NCBI RefSeq assembly: GCF_014779555.2
Contig: NZ_CP094357.1
Span: 4,774,001 to 4,838,000 of the forward strand
DNA length: 64,000 nucleotides
Direction: 5' to 3'
DNA from: Lysobacter capsici
GTDB lineage: Bacteria > Pseudomonadota > Gammaproteobacteria > Xanthomonadales > Xanthomonadaceae
Shown: one piece after another, positions 41,278 through 49,213 of the stretch
Position numbering within the stretch: position 1 is the stretch's first letter
How the letters are laid out: every line of letters starts with the position of its first letter
Made by a program: the position numbers and the translations under genes
The notes under the pieces: generated by a model
Databases searched by the model: none
Seen by the model: the letters and a program-made list of their open reading frames with translations, nothing else
Told to the model about the DNA's origin: nothing

Positions 41278-42408
41278 TCAAACGTACTCGACGACCTCCA
41301 GACCGAAGCCGCCCAGGCCGATCTGCCTGCGTGGTGTCCCCATGACACGCAACTTGCCCAGACCCAGGTCGGCAAGGATTTGTCCGCCGGCACCGTTCCT
41401 GCGCCACTCGACCAGGGCCTGCCGGCCGCTGGACTCGCTCGGCGGCTCGCTGTCGGCGTGCTCGGCCGCGTCGTGACCCTGGGTTCCGCCGCGCACCCGC
41501 GCCAGCAGCGCATCGGCATCGGCGTGGTCGGCCAGCAATACCAAGGCGCCGCGGCCTTCGCGCGCGATCGCGGCGAGCACGTCGCCGACCGCCGGGCCGA
41601 AGTCCGGCCGGCGCCAATGCAGCGCGTCGGCCAGCGGATTGAGCACGTGCACGCGCACCAGGGTCGGGATCTGCGCGTCGGCCTGACCGCGCACCATCGC
41701 GAAATGCAGCGCGTGGGTCAGGCGGTCGCGATAGCTCAGCAACTGGAACGGGCCGTGCTCGGTCTCGATCTGGCGCTCGTCGACCCGCTCGATGGTGTGC
41801 TCGGTGGCCAGGCGATAGCGGATCAGTTCCTCGATCGAACCGATCTTCAAGCCGTGTTCGGCCGCGAACGCTTCGAGTTCGGGACGCCGCGCCATGCTGC
41901 CGTCGGCATTGAGCACCTCGACCAGCACGCCGGCCGGTTCCAGGCCGGCCAACAGGGCCAGATCGCTCGCCGCTTCGGTGTGGCCGGCGCGGCTGAGCAC
42001 GCCGCCGGGCTGCGACATCAGCGGGAAGATGTGGCCGGGCTGGGCCAGGTCCGACGGCTTGGCGTCGGGCCGCACCGCGGTGCGCACGGTGTGGGCGCGA
42101 TCGTAGGCCGAGATGCCGGTGGTGACGCCTTCGGCCGCTTCGATGCTGACGGTGAAGTTGGTGTGGTGCGGCGAGGTGTTGTCGCGCACCATCGGCCCCA
42201 GGCCGAGCTGGAAACAGCGCTCGCGCATCAGCGACAGGCACACCAGCCCGCGCGCGTGGGTGACCATGAAGTTGATGTCGGCCGGACGCACCAGTTCGGC
42301 GGCCATGATCAGGTCGCCTTCGTTCTCGCGGTCTTCGTCGTCGACGATCACCACCATGCGGCCGGCGCGGATTTCCTCCAGCAGTTCGGGAACGCTCGCG
42401 AAACTCAT
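41278..42408 (-). CDS. ribB: 3,4-dihydroxy-2-butanone 4-phosphate synthase with degenerate GTP cyclohydrolase II domain
   Basis: A 376-residue protein. Residues 1-205 are a complete RibB domain: DDEDRENEGDLIMAAE near residue 24, the THARGLVC segment near 50, the GISAYDRAHT loop near 95 and GHIFPLMSQPGGVLSRAGHT near 123. It converts ribulose 5-phosphate. Residues about 210-376 align in order with RibA, but the zinc cysteine motif (C-x-TGD-x-GS-x-RCDC) is replaced by VLNPLADALHWRRPDFG and no cysteine remains there. GTP cyclohydrolase II activity is therefore unlikely. It overlaps ribE as ATGA. Confidence 0.93.
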   Translation of the reverse strand: MSFASVPELLEEIRAGRMVVIVDDEDRENEGDLIMAAELVRPADINFMVTHARGLVCLSLMRERCFQLGLGPMVRDNTSPHHTNFTVSIEAAEGVTTGISAYDRAHTVRTAVRPDAKPSDLAQPGHIFPLMSQPGGVLSRAGHTEAASDLALLAGLEPAGVLVEVLNADGSMARRPELEAFAAEHGLKIGSIEELIRYRLATEHTIERVDERQIETEHGPFQLLSYRDRLTHALHFAMVRGQADAQIPTLVRVHVLNPLADALHWRRPDFGPAVGDVLAAIAREGRGALVLLADHADADALLARVRGGTQGHDAAEHADSEPPSESSGRQALVEWRRNGAGGQILADLGLGKLRVMGTPRRQIGLGGFGLEVVEYV

Positions 42409-43016
42409 GCCGCACCTCCGGTGTGACGCTCGCCGAGCAGACGCTCGACATAACGGGCGACCAAGTCGATTTCCAGATTGATCGCGTCGCCGATGCCGGT
42501 CTGCGCGAACGCGGTGTTGTGCACCGTGTGCGGAATCAACGCGACCTCGAAACCCTCCGCGTCGACCTCGTTGACCGTGAGGCTGACCCCGTCGACGCAG
42601 ATCGAGCCTTTCTTGGCGATATAGCGCAGCAGCGGCGCCGGCGCCTTGAAACGCCAGCGCTGCGCGCGCGCGTCGTCGTGGATCGACAGCACCGCGCCGA
42701 CGCCGTCGACATGGCCGCTGACCATGTGCCCGCCGAGCCGGTCGCTGGGCCGCATCGCGCGCTCCAGGTTGACCCGCGCGGCGGGCCCCAGCGCGCCGAG
42801 CGTGGTCAGCGACAGGGTTTCGTTGGACGCATCCGCGTCGAACCAATCGGCGCCGAATTCGATCACGGTCAGGCACACGCCGTTGACCGCGATGCTTTCG
42901 CCGAGCTTGGGATCGGTGAAATCGAGGCTGCCGGTGGCGATGCGCAACCGCACGTCGCCGCCGAGATCGTGCTTGTCGGCGATGCTGCCGACGCCTTCGA
43001 TGATGCCGGTGAACAT
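42405..43016 (-). CDS. ribE: Riboflavin synthase, alpha chain
   Basis: A 203-residue protein with two lumazine-binding repeats: MFTGIIEGVG at the start with AVNGVCLTV near residue 43, and HMVSGHVDGVG near 96 with CVDGVSLTVNEV near 140. It dismutates two lumazines to riboflavin. The ATG is preceded by GGAGGT at 6 bases. It is the first gene behind the FMN riboswitch. Confidence 0.97.
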   Translation of the reverse strand: MFTGIIEGVGSIADKHDLGGDVRLRIATGSLDFTDPKLGESIAVNGVCLTVIEFGADWFDADASNETLSLTTLGALGPAARVNLERAMRPSDRLGGHMVSGHVDGVGAVLSIHDDARAQRWRFKAPAPLLRYIAKKGSICVDGVSLTVNEVDAEGFEVALIPHTVHNTAFAQTGIGDAINLEIDLVARYVERLLGERHTGGAA

Positions 43017-43110
43017 CAGCGGACCTCCGGACGGAGACCGCGGCGGCGCAAGGCCGCGCCGGTGTTGCGATTGAACTGGGTCATGAAACGTTTCCCGCAA
43101 GAAGTGAGCG

Positions 43111-43135
43111 AAAAACGCCTCAAGGCTTTGAAGAC
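43111..43135 (-). terminator. Candidate riboswitch terminator with second GTCTTC
   Basis: On the minus strand GTCTTC (43130-43135), AAA, then GCCT-TG-AGGC (43117-43126) and GTTTTT. The short stem plus T-run looks like the expression-platform terminator. GTCTTC repeats the 5' strand of aptamer helix P1 and could pair with its 3' partner instead. Confidence 0.5.
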
Positions 43136-43203
43136 AACGCACGACGCGCGGCCGGGCCGCGGGAGTCGTCTCGCCCATCCTCGCGGTGGGCTCGCGCGTA
43201 GCC

Positions 43204-43367
43204 GTCTTCTTTCATCCGGACTGTGACCGTCGGCTCCGGCATTGGACCGGATCTGCTGACCCTTGCGTGGGCGGCGGCCGAGATTCGGCTGCCGCGCGCA
43301 AGGCGCTCGCGGGCTCGCGCGTTGCCGCGCCTACCGCCGGTGGGGAGTTTCGCCCCGCCCTGAAGAC
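43204..43367 (-). promoter_or_regulatory. FMN riboswitch (RFN element)
   Basis: All conserved blocks are present on the minus strand: CTTCAGGGCGGGGCGAAAC, TCCCCACCGGCGGTAGG, GAGCCCGCGAGC, GGTCAGCAGATCCGGT, GCCGGAGCCGACGGTCACAG and TCCGGATGAAAGAAGAC. P1 pairs GTCTTC (43362-43367) with GAAGAC (43204-43209). FMN binding should turn off ribE-ribB-phyH-ribH, and perhaps nusB and thiL. ribD is upstream and outside its control. Confidence 0.96.
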
Positions 43368-43400
43368 GTTACTGGTGGTGCCGGCGAACCGGCGGGGCGC

Positions 43401-43406
43401 AGTTTA
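43401..43406 (-). promoter_or_regulatory. Candidate -10 for the riboswitch transcript
   Basis: TAAACT preceded by TGG (extended -10), about 35 bases before the aptamer. A GCCGG-TTCG-CCGGC hairpin lies between. No clear -35. Confidence 0.3.
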
Positions 43407-43503
43407 CCACCCGGGGGATGGGTGGCTGGGGTCTTGGGATGGGAAACGGGTGGATGGTTTGTTCTGTGGGTGGGGGGAGTGGGGATTGGGGTTCGGACTA
43501 GGA

Positions 43504-43567
43504 GGTCGAAGGTCGAAGGTCGAGGTTCAAAGTTCGAGGTTTTGGGTTTTGGGTTTTGGGTTTTGGG
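43504..43567. repeat. Nine drifting heptads ending in TTTTGGG x4
   Basis: Read from 43504 in steps of seven: GGTCGAA twice, GGTCGAG, GTTCAAA, GTTCGAG, then GTTTTGG four times. The last part gives four GGG runs separated by TTTT, an ideal G-quadruplex pattern. The 43371-43942 gap also holds the REP-like element below and no gene. Confidence 0.85.
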
Positions 43568-43630
43568 AGTTGCACCCAGAAATCGCCGAAGGTCGCAAAC
43601 CCAACAAGGCGTCCGGTGTTGCTTTCGCTC

Positions 43631-43739
43631 GTCATTCCCGCGAACGCGGGCTCCGCTTCACTTCGGCGGAGCCGAACATCCAGCGACTTTCGTGCGAGAA
43701 CGCTTGAAGTCACTGGATTCCCGCGTTCGCGGGAATGAC
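43631..43739. repeat. 109-bp palindrome-ended element (BIME/MITE-like), copy 1
   Basis: Perfect 20-base inverted ends, GTCATTCCCGCGAACGCGGG (43631-43650) and its complement (43720-43739), each holding its own small palindrome. The inside includes CTCCGC...GCGGAG and TTTCGTGCGAGAACG. A second copy of the same length is at 51816-51924, and a partial end at about 43800-43824. Confidence 0.9.
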
Positions 43740-43942
43740 GATCTGGAAGGATGACGCTGAAGGCTAATGACGTTCTGGCGGGATGACGCTGAAGTCTCTG
43801 GATCCCCGCCTTCGCGGGGATGACGTGCTGAAGGTGACGTCCTGATCCTGATCCCGGTCCCAAGCGAGGGCTCGATGGGCTGACGCTGAAGTAGCGTCAC
43901 GCGCCACCTATCGCTACCTACCTCACCGCCAGGAACCACCCT

Positions 43943-44719
43943 TCAACCCGCCTTGCGCCGCAAATGCAGCATCAACGGCCACTCGATCGTCCGCATGTCC
44001 TCGGCCATGCCCCAGGCCTGCGACAGCGCCGGGCGGTTCAGCGCGACCGGGTCGTCGCCGGTCGCGGCGCGGCAGCGGTCGGTCGCGGACAGACTGTTCA
44101 GATAGCCCAGAAAACGCCCCAGGCCCCAATGCGCCGTCAACCACAGCGGCGGCGCCGGCACGGCTTCGAACGGCCATTGGTAATCGGGATATCCGGCGCG
44201 GATCTCGTGATTCTCGCGCTGCCAGAACTCGTCGATGCGGGAGCGGAAATCGGCCACCGCGACCTCCATCCCCGGCGGTGGCAGGAAATCGCCGTAGGCC
44301 CATACCGCCAGCACCCCGCCGGGCGCGAGCACGCGCTCGCATTCGGCGAAGAAGCGTTCGCGTTCGAACCAGTGCAGGGCCTGCGCGACCGCGATCAGCT
44401 GCACGCTGGCATCGGCCAGATCGGTGCGTTCGCCCGGAGCGACGCTCAGATTGACCCGACCTTCGCCGCGCAGCGAGGCCTCGTGCGCCCAATGCTGCTC
44501 GAGCTGTTTGACGCTGGGGTCGCTCGCATGCACCCGCTCGAACCGCGCCGCGAGCCCGCGCGTGGCCTGGCCGCTGCCGCAGCCGGGCTCCCACACCGTC
44601 GCATCGGCCGGCACATGCGCGGCGATCACGTCGAACAGCGCGTCGGGATATTCCGGACGCGCCGCGGCGTAGGCACCGGCGATCGCGGAGAAGTGATCCT
44701 TGAAGGCGTTCTGGCTCAT
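43943..44719 (-). CDS. Class I SAM-dependent methyltransferase
   Basis: A 258-residue Methyltransf_11-type protein. SAM motif I is VWEPGCGSGQATRGLA near residue 39, with VHASDPSVKQLEQ near 60, VAQALHWF near 106 and LAPGGVLAVWAYG near 125, which resembles the UbiE/trans-aconitate methyltransferase group. Substrate unknown. The start at 44719 (MSQNAFKDHF) is the family-like start. It lies between ribD and the FMN riboswitch, flanked by repeats on both sides, and has no known link to flavin synthesis. Confidence 0.85.
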   Translation of the reverse strand: MSQNAFKDHFSAIAGAYAAARPEYPDALFDVIAAHVPADATVWEPGCGSGQATRGLAARFERVHASDPSVKQLEQHWAHEASLRGEGRVNLSVAPGERTDLADASVQLIAVAQALHWFERERFFAECERVLAPGGVLAVWAYGDFLPPPGMEVAVADFRSRIDEFWQRENHEIRAGYPDYQWPFEAVPAPPLWLTAHWGLGRFLGYLNSLSATDRCRAATGDDPVALNRPALSQAWGMAEDMRTIEWPLMLHLRRKAG

Positions 44720-44729
44720 AGGCGAGGGA

Positions 44730-44879
44730 AGAATGAGTGGAGAGGTAGTGAGGAACGAGTCAGAGCGGAGCGAATGGGCGTAGGTGCGCTTGGCATGAGC
44801 CGAGTCGACCGCGAAGCGCAAGTCAGGACCGCAAGCAGCCGACGAACACCCTACTCACTCCTGTGCACTCACTCCTGCT
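44730..44879. repeat. Inverted AGTGAGN heptad element, copy 3 (over the ribD stop)
   Basis: The left arm (44730-44762) has AATGAGT, GGAGAGG, AGTGAGG, AACGAGT with one extra base. The right arm (44851-44879) has TACTCAC, TCCTGTG, CACTCAC, TCCTGC. The loop is about 88 bases. The ribD stop TGA (44869-44871) lies inside the right arm. Confidence 0.75.
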
Positions 44880-45969
44880 TTCGAGGCTGCAACAACACCC
44901 GCGTATCCTCGCCGAGCCGGCGCACATCGATCAGGTCCAACTGCAGTTTGCTGGTCATCGCCTCGATGCCCAGACCGCCGAACAACGGCCGCGCGTTCTC
45001 GCCCAGCAACACCGGCGCGACATACAGCAGCACTTCGTCGACCAGCCCCTGGGCCAGAAACGCGCCGGCCAGGGTCGCGCCGGCTTCGAGCTGGATTTCG
45101 TTGACGCCGCGTTCGGCCAGCAGCCTGAGCACCGCGCTCAGATCCATCCGGCCCTCGATCATCGGCACCGCCACGTGCGCGGCGTCGAAATCGCGCGGCG
45201 GCTTGGCGTCGGGCGCATGCAGGTACAGGGTCGGCGCATCGCCCTCGCGCACGCGGCCGCGCGCGACCGTGGCCAGGCCCGGATCGAGCACCACCCGCAG
45301 CGGCGCGACGAACGCGGTGTCGTCGCCCAGACGCACGGTCAGCGAGGGATCGTCGGCGAGCACGGTGCCGGCGCCGGTCACAATCGCGCCGCTGCGCGCG
45401 CGCCAGTGCTGCACGTCCAGACGCGAGGCCTCGCCGCTGATCCACTTGGATTCGCCGCTGGCCATCGCGCTGCGTCCGTCCAGACTCGACGCCAGCTTGA
45501 CCCGCAGCCACGGCCGACCGCGTTCGATCCGCGACAGAAAACCGCGATTGAGCGCGCGCGCCTGGGTTTCCATCAAACCGCTTTCGACCGCGATGCCGGC
45601 CGCCTGCAATTTCGCGAAACCGGCGCCGTCGACCTGCGGAAACGGATCGCGCATCGCCGCGACCACGCGCGCCACGCCGGCGGCGATCAAGGCCTCGCTG
45701 CACGGTCCGGTGCGGCCGGTGTGCGCGCACGGTTCCAGGGTCACGTAGGCGGTGGCGCCGCGCGCGCGATCGCCGGCCGCGCGCAGCGCATGCACTTCCG
45801 CGTGCGGCTCACCGGCGCGTTCGTGCCAGCCTTCGCCGACGATGTCGTCGCCGTGCGCGATCACGCAGCCGACCAGCGGATTGGGCTTGGTCGTGTACGC
45901 GCCCTTCTCGGCCAGACGCAACGCGCGGGCCATGTGGGCGTGATCGGTGGCGCTGAAGGTCGTGGTCAT
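44869..45969 (-). CDS. ribD: Bifunctional pyrimidine deaminase/reductase RibD
   Basis: A 366-residue enzyme for steps two and three of riboflavin synthesis. The deaminase domain has HAEVHAL near residue 55 and PCAHTGRTGPC near 80 as zinc ligands. The reductase domain starts near 150 (LRVKLASSLDGRSA) with NEIQLEAGATLAGAFL near 292. The start at 45969 overlaps the previous stop as ATGA. The last codons and stop (KQE, stop) fall in the heptad element. Confidence 0.97.
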   Translation of the reverse strand: MTTTFSATDHAHMARALRLAEKGAYTTKPNPLVGCVIAHGDDIVGEGWHERAGEPHAEVHALRAAGDRARGATAYVTLEPCAHTGRTGPCSEALIAAGVARVVAAMRDPFPQVDGAGFAKLQAAGIAVESGLMETQARALNRGFLSRIERGRPWLRVKLASSLDGRSAMASGESKWISGEASRLDVQHWRARSGAIVTGAGTVLADDPSLTVRLGDDTAFVAPLRVVLDPGLATVARGRVREGDAPTLYLHAPDAKPPRDFDAAHVAVPMIEGRMDLSAVLRLLAERGVNEIQLEAGATLAGAFLAQGLVDEVLLYVAPVLLGENARPLFGGLGIEAMTSKLQLDLIDVRRLGEDTRVLLQPRKQE

Positions 45970-46799
45970 GGCATGCGCTTGAAGTGGGTGGCGTCGGGGA
46001 AATCGGAGATCAGGCCGCCGTCGGCCTGACGGGTGAGGGTCATGCCGCCGCCCTCGGCCGCGCCGAGCGCGCGGGCATCGAATTCGATCAGGTACAGCAA
46101 CTTGGTCGAATCTTCCACGCTCAGCCAGCGGATGCGGTCGGGCCGCTCGGGGAAACGCACGCCGATGGCTTTCACCACCGCGCGCTTGGGCAAGCTCGCG
46201 AATTCGAACTGCCCGTCGTCGCCCGGCACCGGGCTTTGTTCGATCACCCGGCCATCAGCCAGACGCAGCATCGCCTTGGCCTCGCCGACCGCCAGACCGA
46301 CCCGCGGCTCGTACACGCTGACCCGCACCGTCTCGCCGGCCCGCCGCGGCTGGTTCGCCCAGACGCGTCCGAGCGGCAGCAAGCCCGCGTCCACCGCCTG
46401 CTGCATGGTGTCGATGCCGTTGCCGCGCACCTTGTCCAGATCGGCCTGGGTCAGCGGCTCGGGCCGCGCGCGCTTGATGCCTTCGCCGCCGATCGCCAAG
46501 CCCTCCACCAGCGCCACGGTGTCGCCAATGCGCTGCCAGCAGCCGGCGACCTCCAGTCCCGGCGGCGGTACATCGTGCATGCGGAAGCTGCCGTCGAGGT
46601 TCAACTGCAACTGCAACTGCGGATTCGAGTTTCCCGACTTGTCGATCGCTGCATAACGCCCCGCCAATGCCGCATCGGCGGGTTCGCAGGCGAAGGCGGC
46701 CGGAGCGGCGAGCATCGCGGCGCCGACGATCGAACCGGCAATCGCCGAACGCGCACGCCGGGAACAATGCGCCGCGCAGCCGATGAAATTCATAGCCAT
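45966..46799 (-). CDS. Secreted or periplasmic protein of unknown function
   Basis: A 277-residue protein with a signal peptide (IAGSIVGAAMLAAPAAFACE, cleavage near residue 37 before CEPAD). The mature part is predicted beta-rich, with a Gln/Leu run (PQLQLQLNLDGSF) near 60. No family recognised. ATG at 46793 would make an ATGA with the previous gene; 46799 overlaps it by 10 bases. It is the gene before ribD and joined to it, so it may be co-expressed. Confidence 0.65.
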   Translation of the reverse strand: MAMNFIGCAAHCSRRARSAIAGSIVGAAMLAAPAAFACEPADAALAGRYAAIDKSGNSNPQLQLQLNLDGSFRMHDVPPPGLEVAGCWQRIGDTVALVEGLAIGGEGIKRARPEPLTQADLDKVRGNGIDTMQQAVDAGLLPLGRVWANQPRRAGETVRVSVYEPRVGLAVGEAKAMLRLADGRVIEQSPVPGDDGQFEFASLPKRAVVKAIGVRFPERPDRIRWLSVEDSTKLLYLIEFDARALGAAEGGGMTLTRQADGGLISDFPDATHFKRMP

Positions 46800-47275
46800 T
46801 GGTTGCCCATTCGTTCTTGCTTGGCTTGCGGCGCGTGCACGCGAAATTCCGCCAGGAATGCGTCCATGTCGTCCAATCCGAAGAATAGTTGGATCGAACC
46901 GTCCGGGTGATTGACGACCACCCGCACCAGGCGGCCGCGCCGCGTGTAAGCATGCACGCTCACGACCTTCGCCAACGATTCGCTCGACTGCTCGGCATCG
47001 GTCGCGAAGTACAGCGATCCGTCGTCGAACCACAGCCGCATGCGTTCGTATTCGCGCCAGTATCGCGCCTCGAGCCGACGCTCTCGCCAGTACTTCAAGC
47101 CGATCAGCACCGCCACGCCCACGACGCACCAGCGCGCGAATTCCCAGGCGAACACGCCGGCCAACCACAGCGGCAAACCGATCATCGCCACGACGATGGG
47201 CATCAACCAAGCCGGGCCGAACCACTGCCGGCGCAGGCCGGCACGCACATAAAGAAACTTCCGCGACGTGGCCAT
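46790..47275 (-). CDS. Small membrane protein of unknown function
   Basis: A 161-residue protein with two adjacent membrane helices (about residues 20-42 and 46-62), followed by a basic stretch and a soluble domain of mixed alpha/beta type (LVRVVVNHPDGSIQLFFGL). The two-helix plus soluble layout resembles YcxB-like proteins, but I cannot claim the family. It starts 10 bases after the nrdR stop and overlaps the next gene. Confidence 0.6.
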   Translation of the reverse strand: MATSRKFLYVRAGLRRQWFGPAWLMPIVVAMIGLPLWLAGVFAWEFARWCVVGVAVLIGLKYWRERRLEARYWREYERMRLWFDDGSLYFATDAEQSSESLAKVVSVHAYTRRGRLVRVVVNHPDGSIQLFFGLDDMDAFLAEFRVHAPQAKQERMGNQWL

Positions 47276-47285
47276 CGAGCCGAAC

Positions 47286-47804
47286 TCAGCGCTTTTTCTT
47301 GTCCGGCCGCGGCTCGTCGTCGCCGAGCAAGGTCAGCTGTCCGTCGCCGGGGATATCGCGTTCGAGCCGGTCGAGTTCCTCGCGGAAATCGGCCACGTCC
47401 TCGAACGAGCGGTAGACCGAAGCGAAGCGCACGTAGCCGACGTGGTCGAGCTTGCGCAGTTCGGCCATGACGAATTCGCCGACCCGGCGCGAGGCCAGCT
47501 CGCGTTCGGCGGTCATGCGCAGCTGATGCACGACCGCGCGCACCGCCGATTCGATCTGTTCTTCCGAGACCGGCCGTTTCTGCAGCGCGCGGTCGAAACC
47601 GCCGCGCAGCTTGCGCGCGTCGAAGGCCTCGCGGCGGCCGTCGCCCTTGATGATCACCGGCAGCTTGAGCTCGATCGTCTCGATCGTGCTGAAACGTTCC
47701 CCGCAGGCCTCGCAGACGCGGCGGCGGCGGATGGTCGCGCCGTCGTCGGACACGCGCGAATCGATGACCCGGGTGTCCACGTGCTGGCAGAAAGGACAAT
47801 GCAT
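47286..47804 (-). CDS. nrdR: Ribonucleotide reductase regulator NrdR
   Basis: A 172-residue repressor of ribonucleotide reductase genes. The N-terminal zinc ribbon has CPFC at residues 3-6 and CEAC near 31, and an ATP-cone domain follows ([17 protein letters not shown], near residue 50). The C-terminal tail with [11 protein letters not shown] is variable. The glyA-nrdR-ribD order is widespread in Gammaproteobacteria; here two TonB-like genes are inserted after glyA. Confidence 0.97.
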   Translation of the reverse strand: MHCPFCQHVDTRVIDSRVSDDGATIRRRRVCEACGERFSTIETIELKLPVIIKGDGRREAFDARKLRGGFDRALQKRPVSEEQIESAVRAVVHQLRMTAERELASRRVGEFVMAELRKLDHVGYVRFASVYRSFEDVADFREELDRLERDIPGDGQLTLLGDDEPRPDKKKR

Positions 47805-47848
47805 GTCTTAAGAGTAATCCGGTTAGCCGAGCGACAGGACCACTTTAC

Positions 47849-48373
47849 TCAATCCGGCAGCCGATACTTGATCTTGAAAAACCCCACTTCCGTCGGCGCC
47901 TGATCGTACGGGCGCGTGAATCTCGCGCCTTTTACCGCTTGCAACGCCGCATCGTGGAACTGGGTGGAGGTGCTGCACAATACCCGCGCCTCGCGGACCG
48001 CGCCGGACGCATCCACGGCCAGAAGCAAGACGACATCGGCGGACTGCTCCTGCCCTTCGGGATACACGAGGTCTAGTGTGCCGGCTTGCGGCCGGAAAGA
48101 GGGGGCCAGACGCAAGCGCAGTGAATTCTCGTCGTACCGGCGCAGAAACTCCTGGAAATCGGCCTCGTCGATGCGAGTCGTTTGCTTGTTCGCGCAAAAG
48201 AAACTCGCCCGATACCGCCCCTCCCGGAAAACCGCTGTCTCCTGCGGCACCCATGGGGGCGCCTCGATGGACTCAGGCTCGGGTTCCGGCGGGGGCGGGA
48301 TCTGGCCTGCAGCCCACACCGGGCCGCAGAGGCCAAGGATTGCCGAAAACCACAGCCGCCCGATCGCGGTCAT
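47849..48373 (-). CDS. TonB-C-terminal-like protein, copy 2
   Basis: A 174-residue exported protein: signal peptide ending near AWA (residue 21), a proline/glutamate stretch (IPPPPEPEPESIEAPP) and a C-terminal region (VVLLLAVDASGAVREARVLC, then ALQAVKGARFTRPYD) in the pattern of TonB-type energy-transducer C-terminal domains. It lacks the N-terminal membrane anchor of true TonB. Paralogue of the gene at 48551-49213; both share a region around the YRASFF/YRASWR and SADVV/VGEVV segments. Confidence 0.65.
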   Translation of the reverse strand: MTAIGRLWFSAILGLCGPVWAAGQIPPPPEPEPESIEAPPWVPQETAVFREGRYRASFFCANKQTTRIDEADFQEFLRRYDENSLRLRLAPSFRPQAGTLDLVYPEGQEQSADVVLLLAVDASGAVREARVLCSTSTQFHDAALQAVKGARFTRPYDQAPTEVGFFKIKYRLPD

Positions 48374-48424
48374 CGGGCAGCCGCCGCCACTGGCCGCGCG
48401 TTGTTCAAACGCGCGGACCGTCGC

Positions 48425-48546
48425 TCAGCCATGCGCCGGGAACTGCGCGCACTGCCTGGTCGCGCTCTCGCGCACACCGGCGATGACGTTCTCGTCCTTC
48501 GGGTTGTCGAGCACGTCGCAGATCCACTCGGCCAGGGCCATGCAAT
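48425..48546 (-). pseudogene. Remnant of the glyA 3' end
   Basis: About 122 bases closely repeat the last 40 codons of the intact glyA at 49206. In frame they read [19 protein letters not shown], then IAGVRESATRQCAQFPAHG and stop, against [19 protein letters not shown] in the real gene. There is no upstream glyA sequence here. It lies between the two TonB-like genes, as expected if a block containing the glyA end and the next gene was duplicated in tandem. Confidence 0.93.
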
Positions 48547-48550
48547 CGGT

Positions 48551-49213
48551 TCATTTGTGCCGCCGGAACCCGTATTTCGGCCCGTCCGGGTAAAACCGCA
48601 TGCTCACATTGCCATAATCCGCGACCGGCCGGCCATCGCGCAGCGCGGGCTTGAACGCGACTTTCCTGGCGAATGCGAGCGCGGGCGCGTCGAACACGGT
48701 GTCGTTGCTGCAGATCACGATGGCGTCGCGGGTACGCCCTTTGGCGTCGATGATGACCTTCACCACGACCTCGCCGACCTTTTCGCCGGCCGCGGCGGGA
48801 TACGCCGCGTCGGGACGATTGTCGGGCTCCGGCGCGCGGCTTCCGGGTTGCGCATACCAGTCCGGCGCCCCGTAGCGATCGTCGTCGGACAACCACACAA
48901 CCCGATTCCTGGCGTGGAAATCCGAAATTTCGCGCCAACTGGCCCGGTACTTGCCTCCCTGCATGCCCATCTGGCAGGCCGGGATGTAGTAGGTCTCGGT
49001 CATGCCAATGTCTTGGCTGAAGTCCGGCCGGTTCGACGGCGTCGGCGGCGAAGGCGGCGCGACCACGATCGCTTCCTTCGCCTCCGCCGGCGTCAGCGTC
49101 TTGTACACGATGACGGGCGCGGCGGAATCTCCGCCCGGCGGAGCTTCGGCGGCGTGCACGCTTACGCATGCAAGCCAACCGAGCGCCGCCGATCGGAGCA
49201 GCGGTTTAGCCAT
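48551..49213 (-). CDS. TonB-C-terminal-like protein, copy 1
   Basis: A 220-residue exported protein with a signal peptide (cleavage near residue 22, VHAAEA). The C-terminal domain ([20 protein letters not shown], then [20 protein letters not shown]) matches the TonB_C pattern. A middle segment ([11 protein letters not shown]) is shared with the copy at 47849. It starts within the last codons of glyA (8-base overlap), so the two are coupled. Function unknown; interaction with an outer-membrane receptor is not shown. Confidence 0.7.
   Translation of the reverse strand: MAKPLLRSAALGWLACVSVHAAEAPPGGDSAAPVIVYKTLTPAEAKEAIVVAPPSPPTPSNRPDFSQDIGMTETYYIPACQMGMQGGKYRASWREISDFHARNRVVWLSDDDRYGAPDWYAQPGSRAPEPDNRPDAAYPAAAGEKVGEVVVKVIIDAKGRTRDAIVICSNDTVFDAPALAFARKVAFKPALRDGRPVADYGNVSMRFYPDGPKYGFRRHK

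Noticed and set aside
43631-43739. An insertion sequence
   Set aside because: Only 109 bases, no transposase; better described as a REP doublet or MITE-like repeat.
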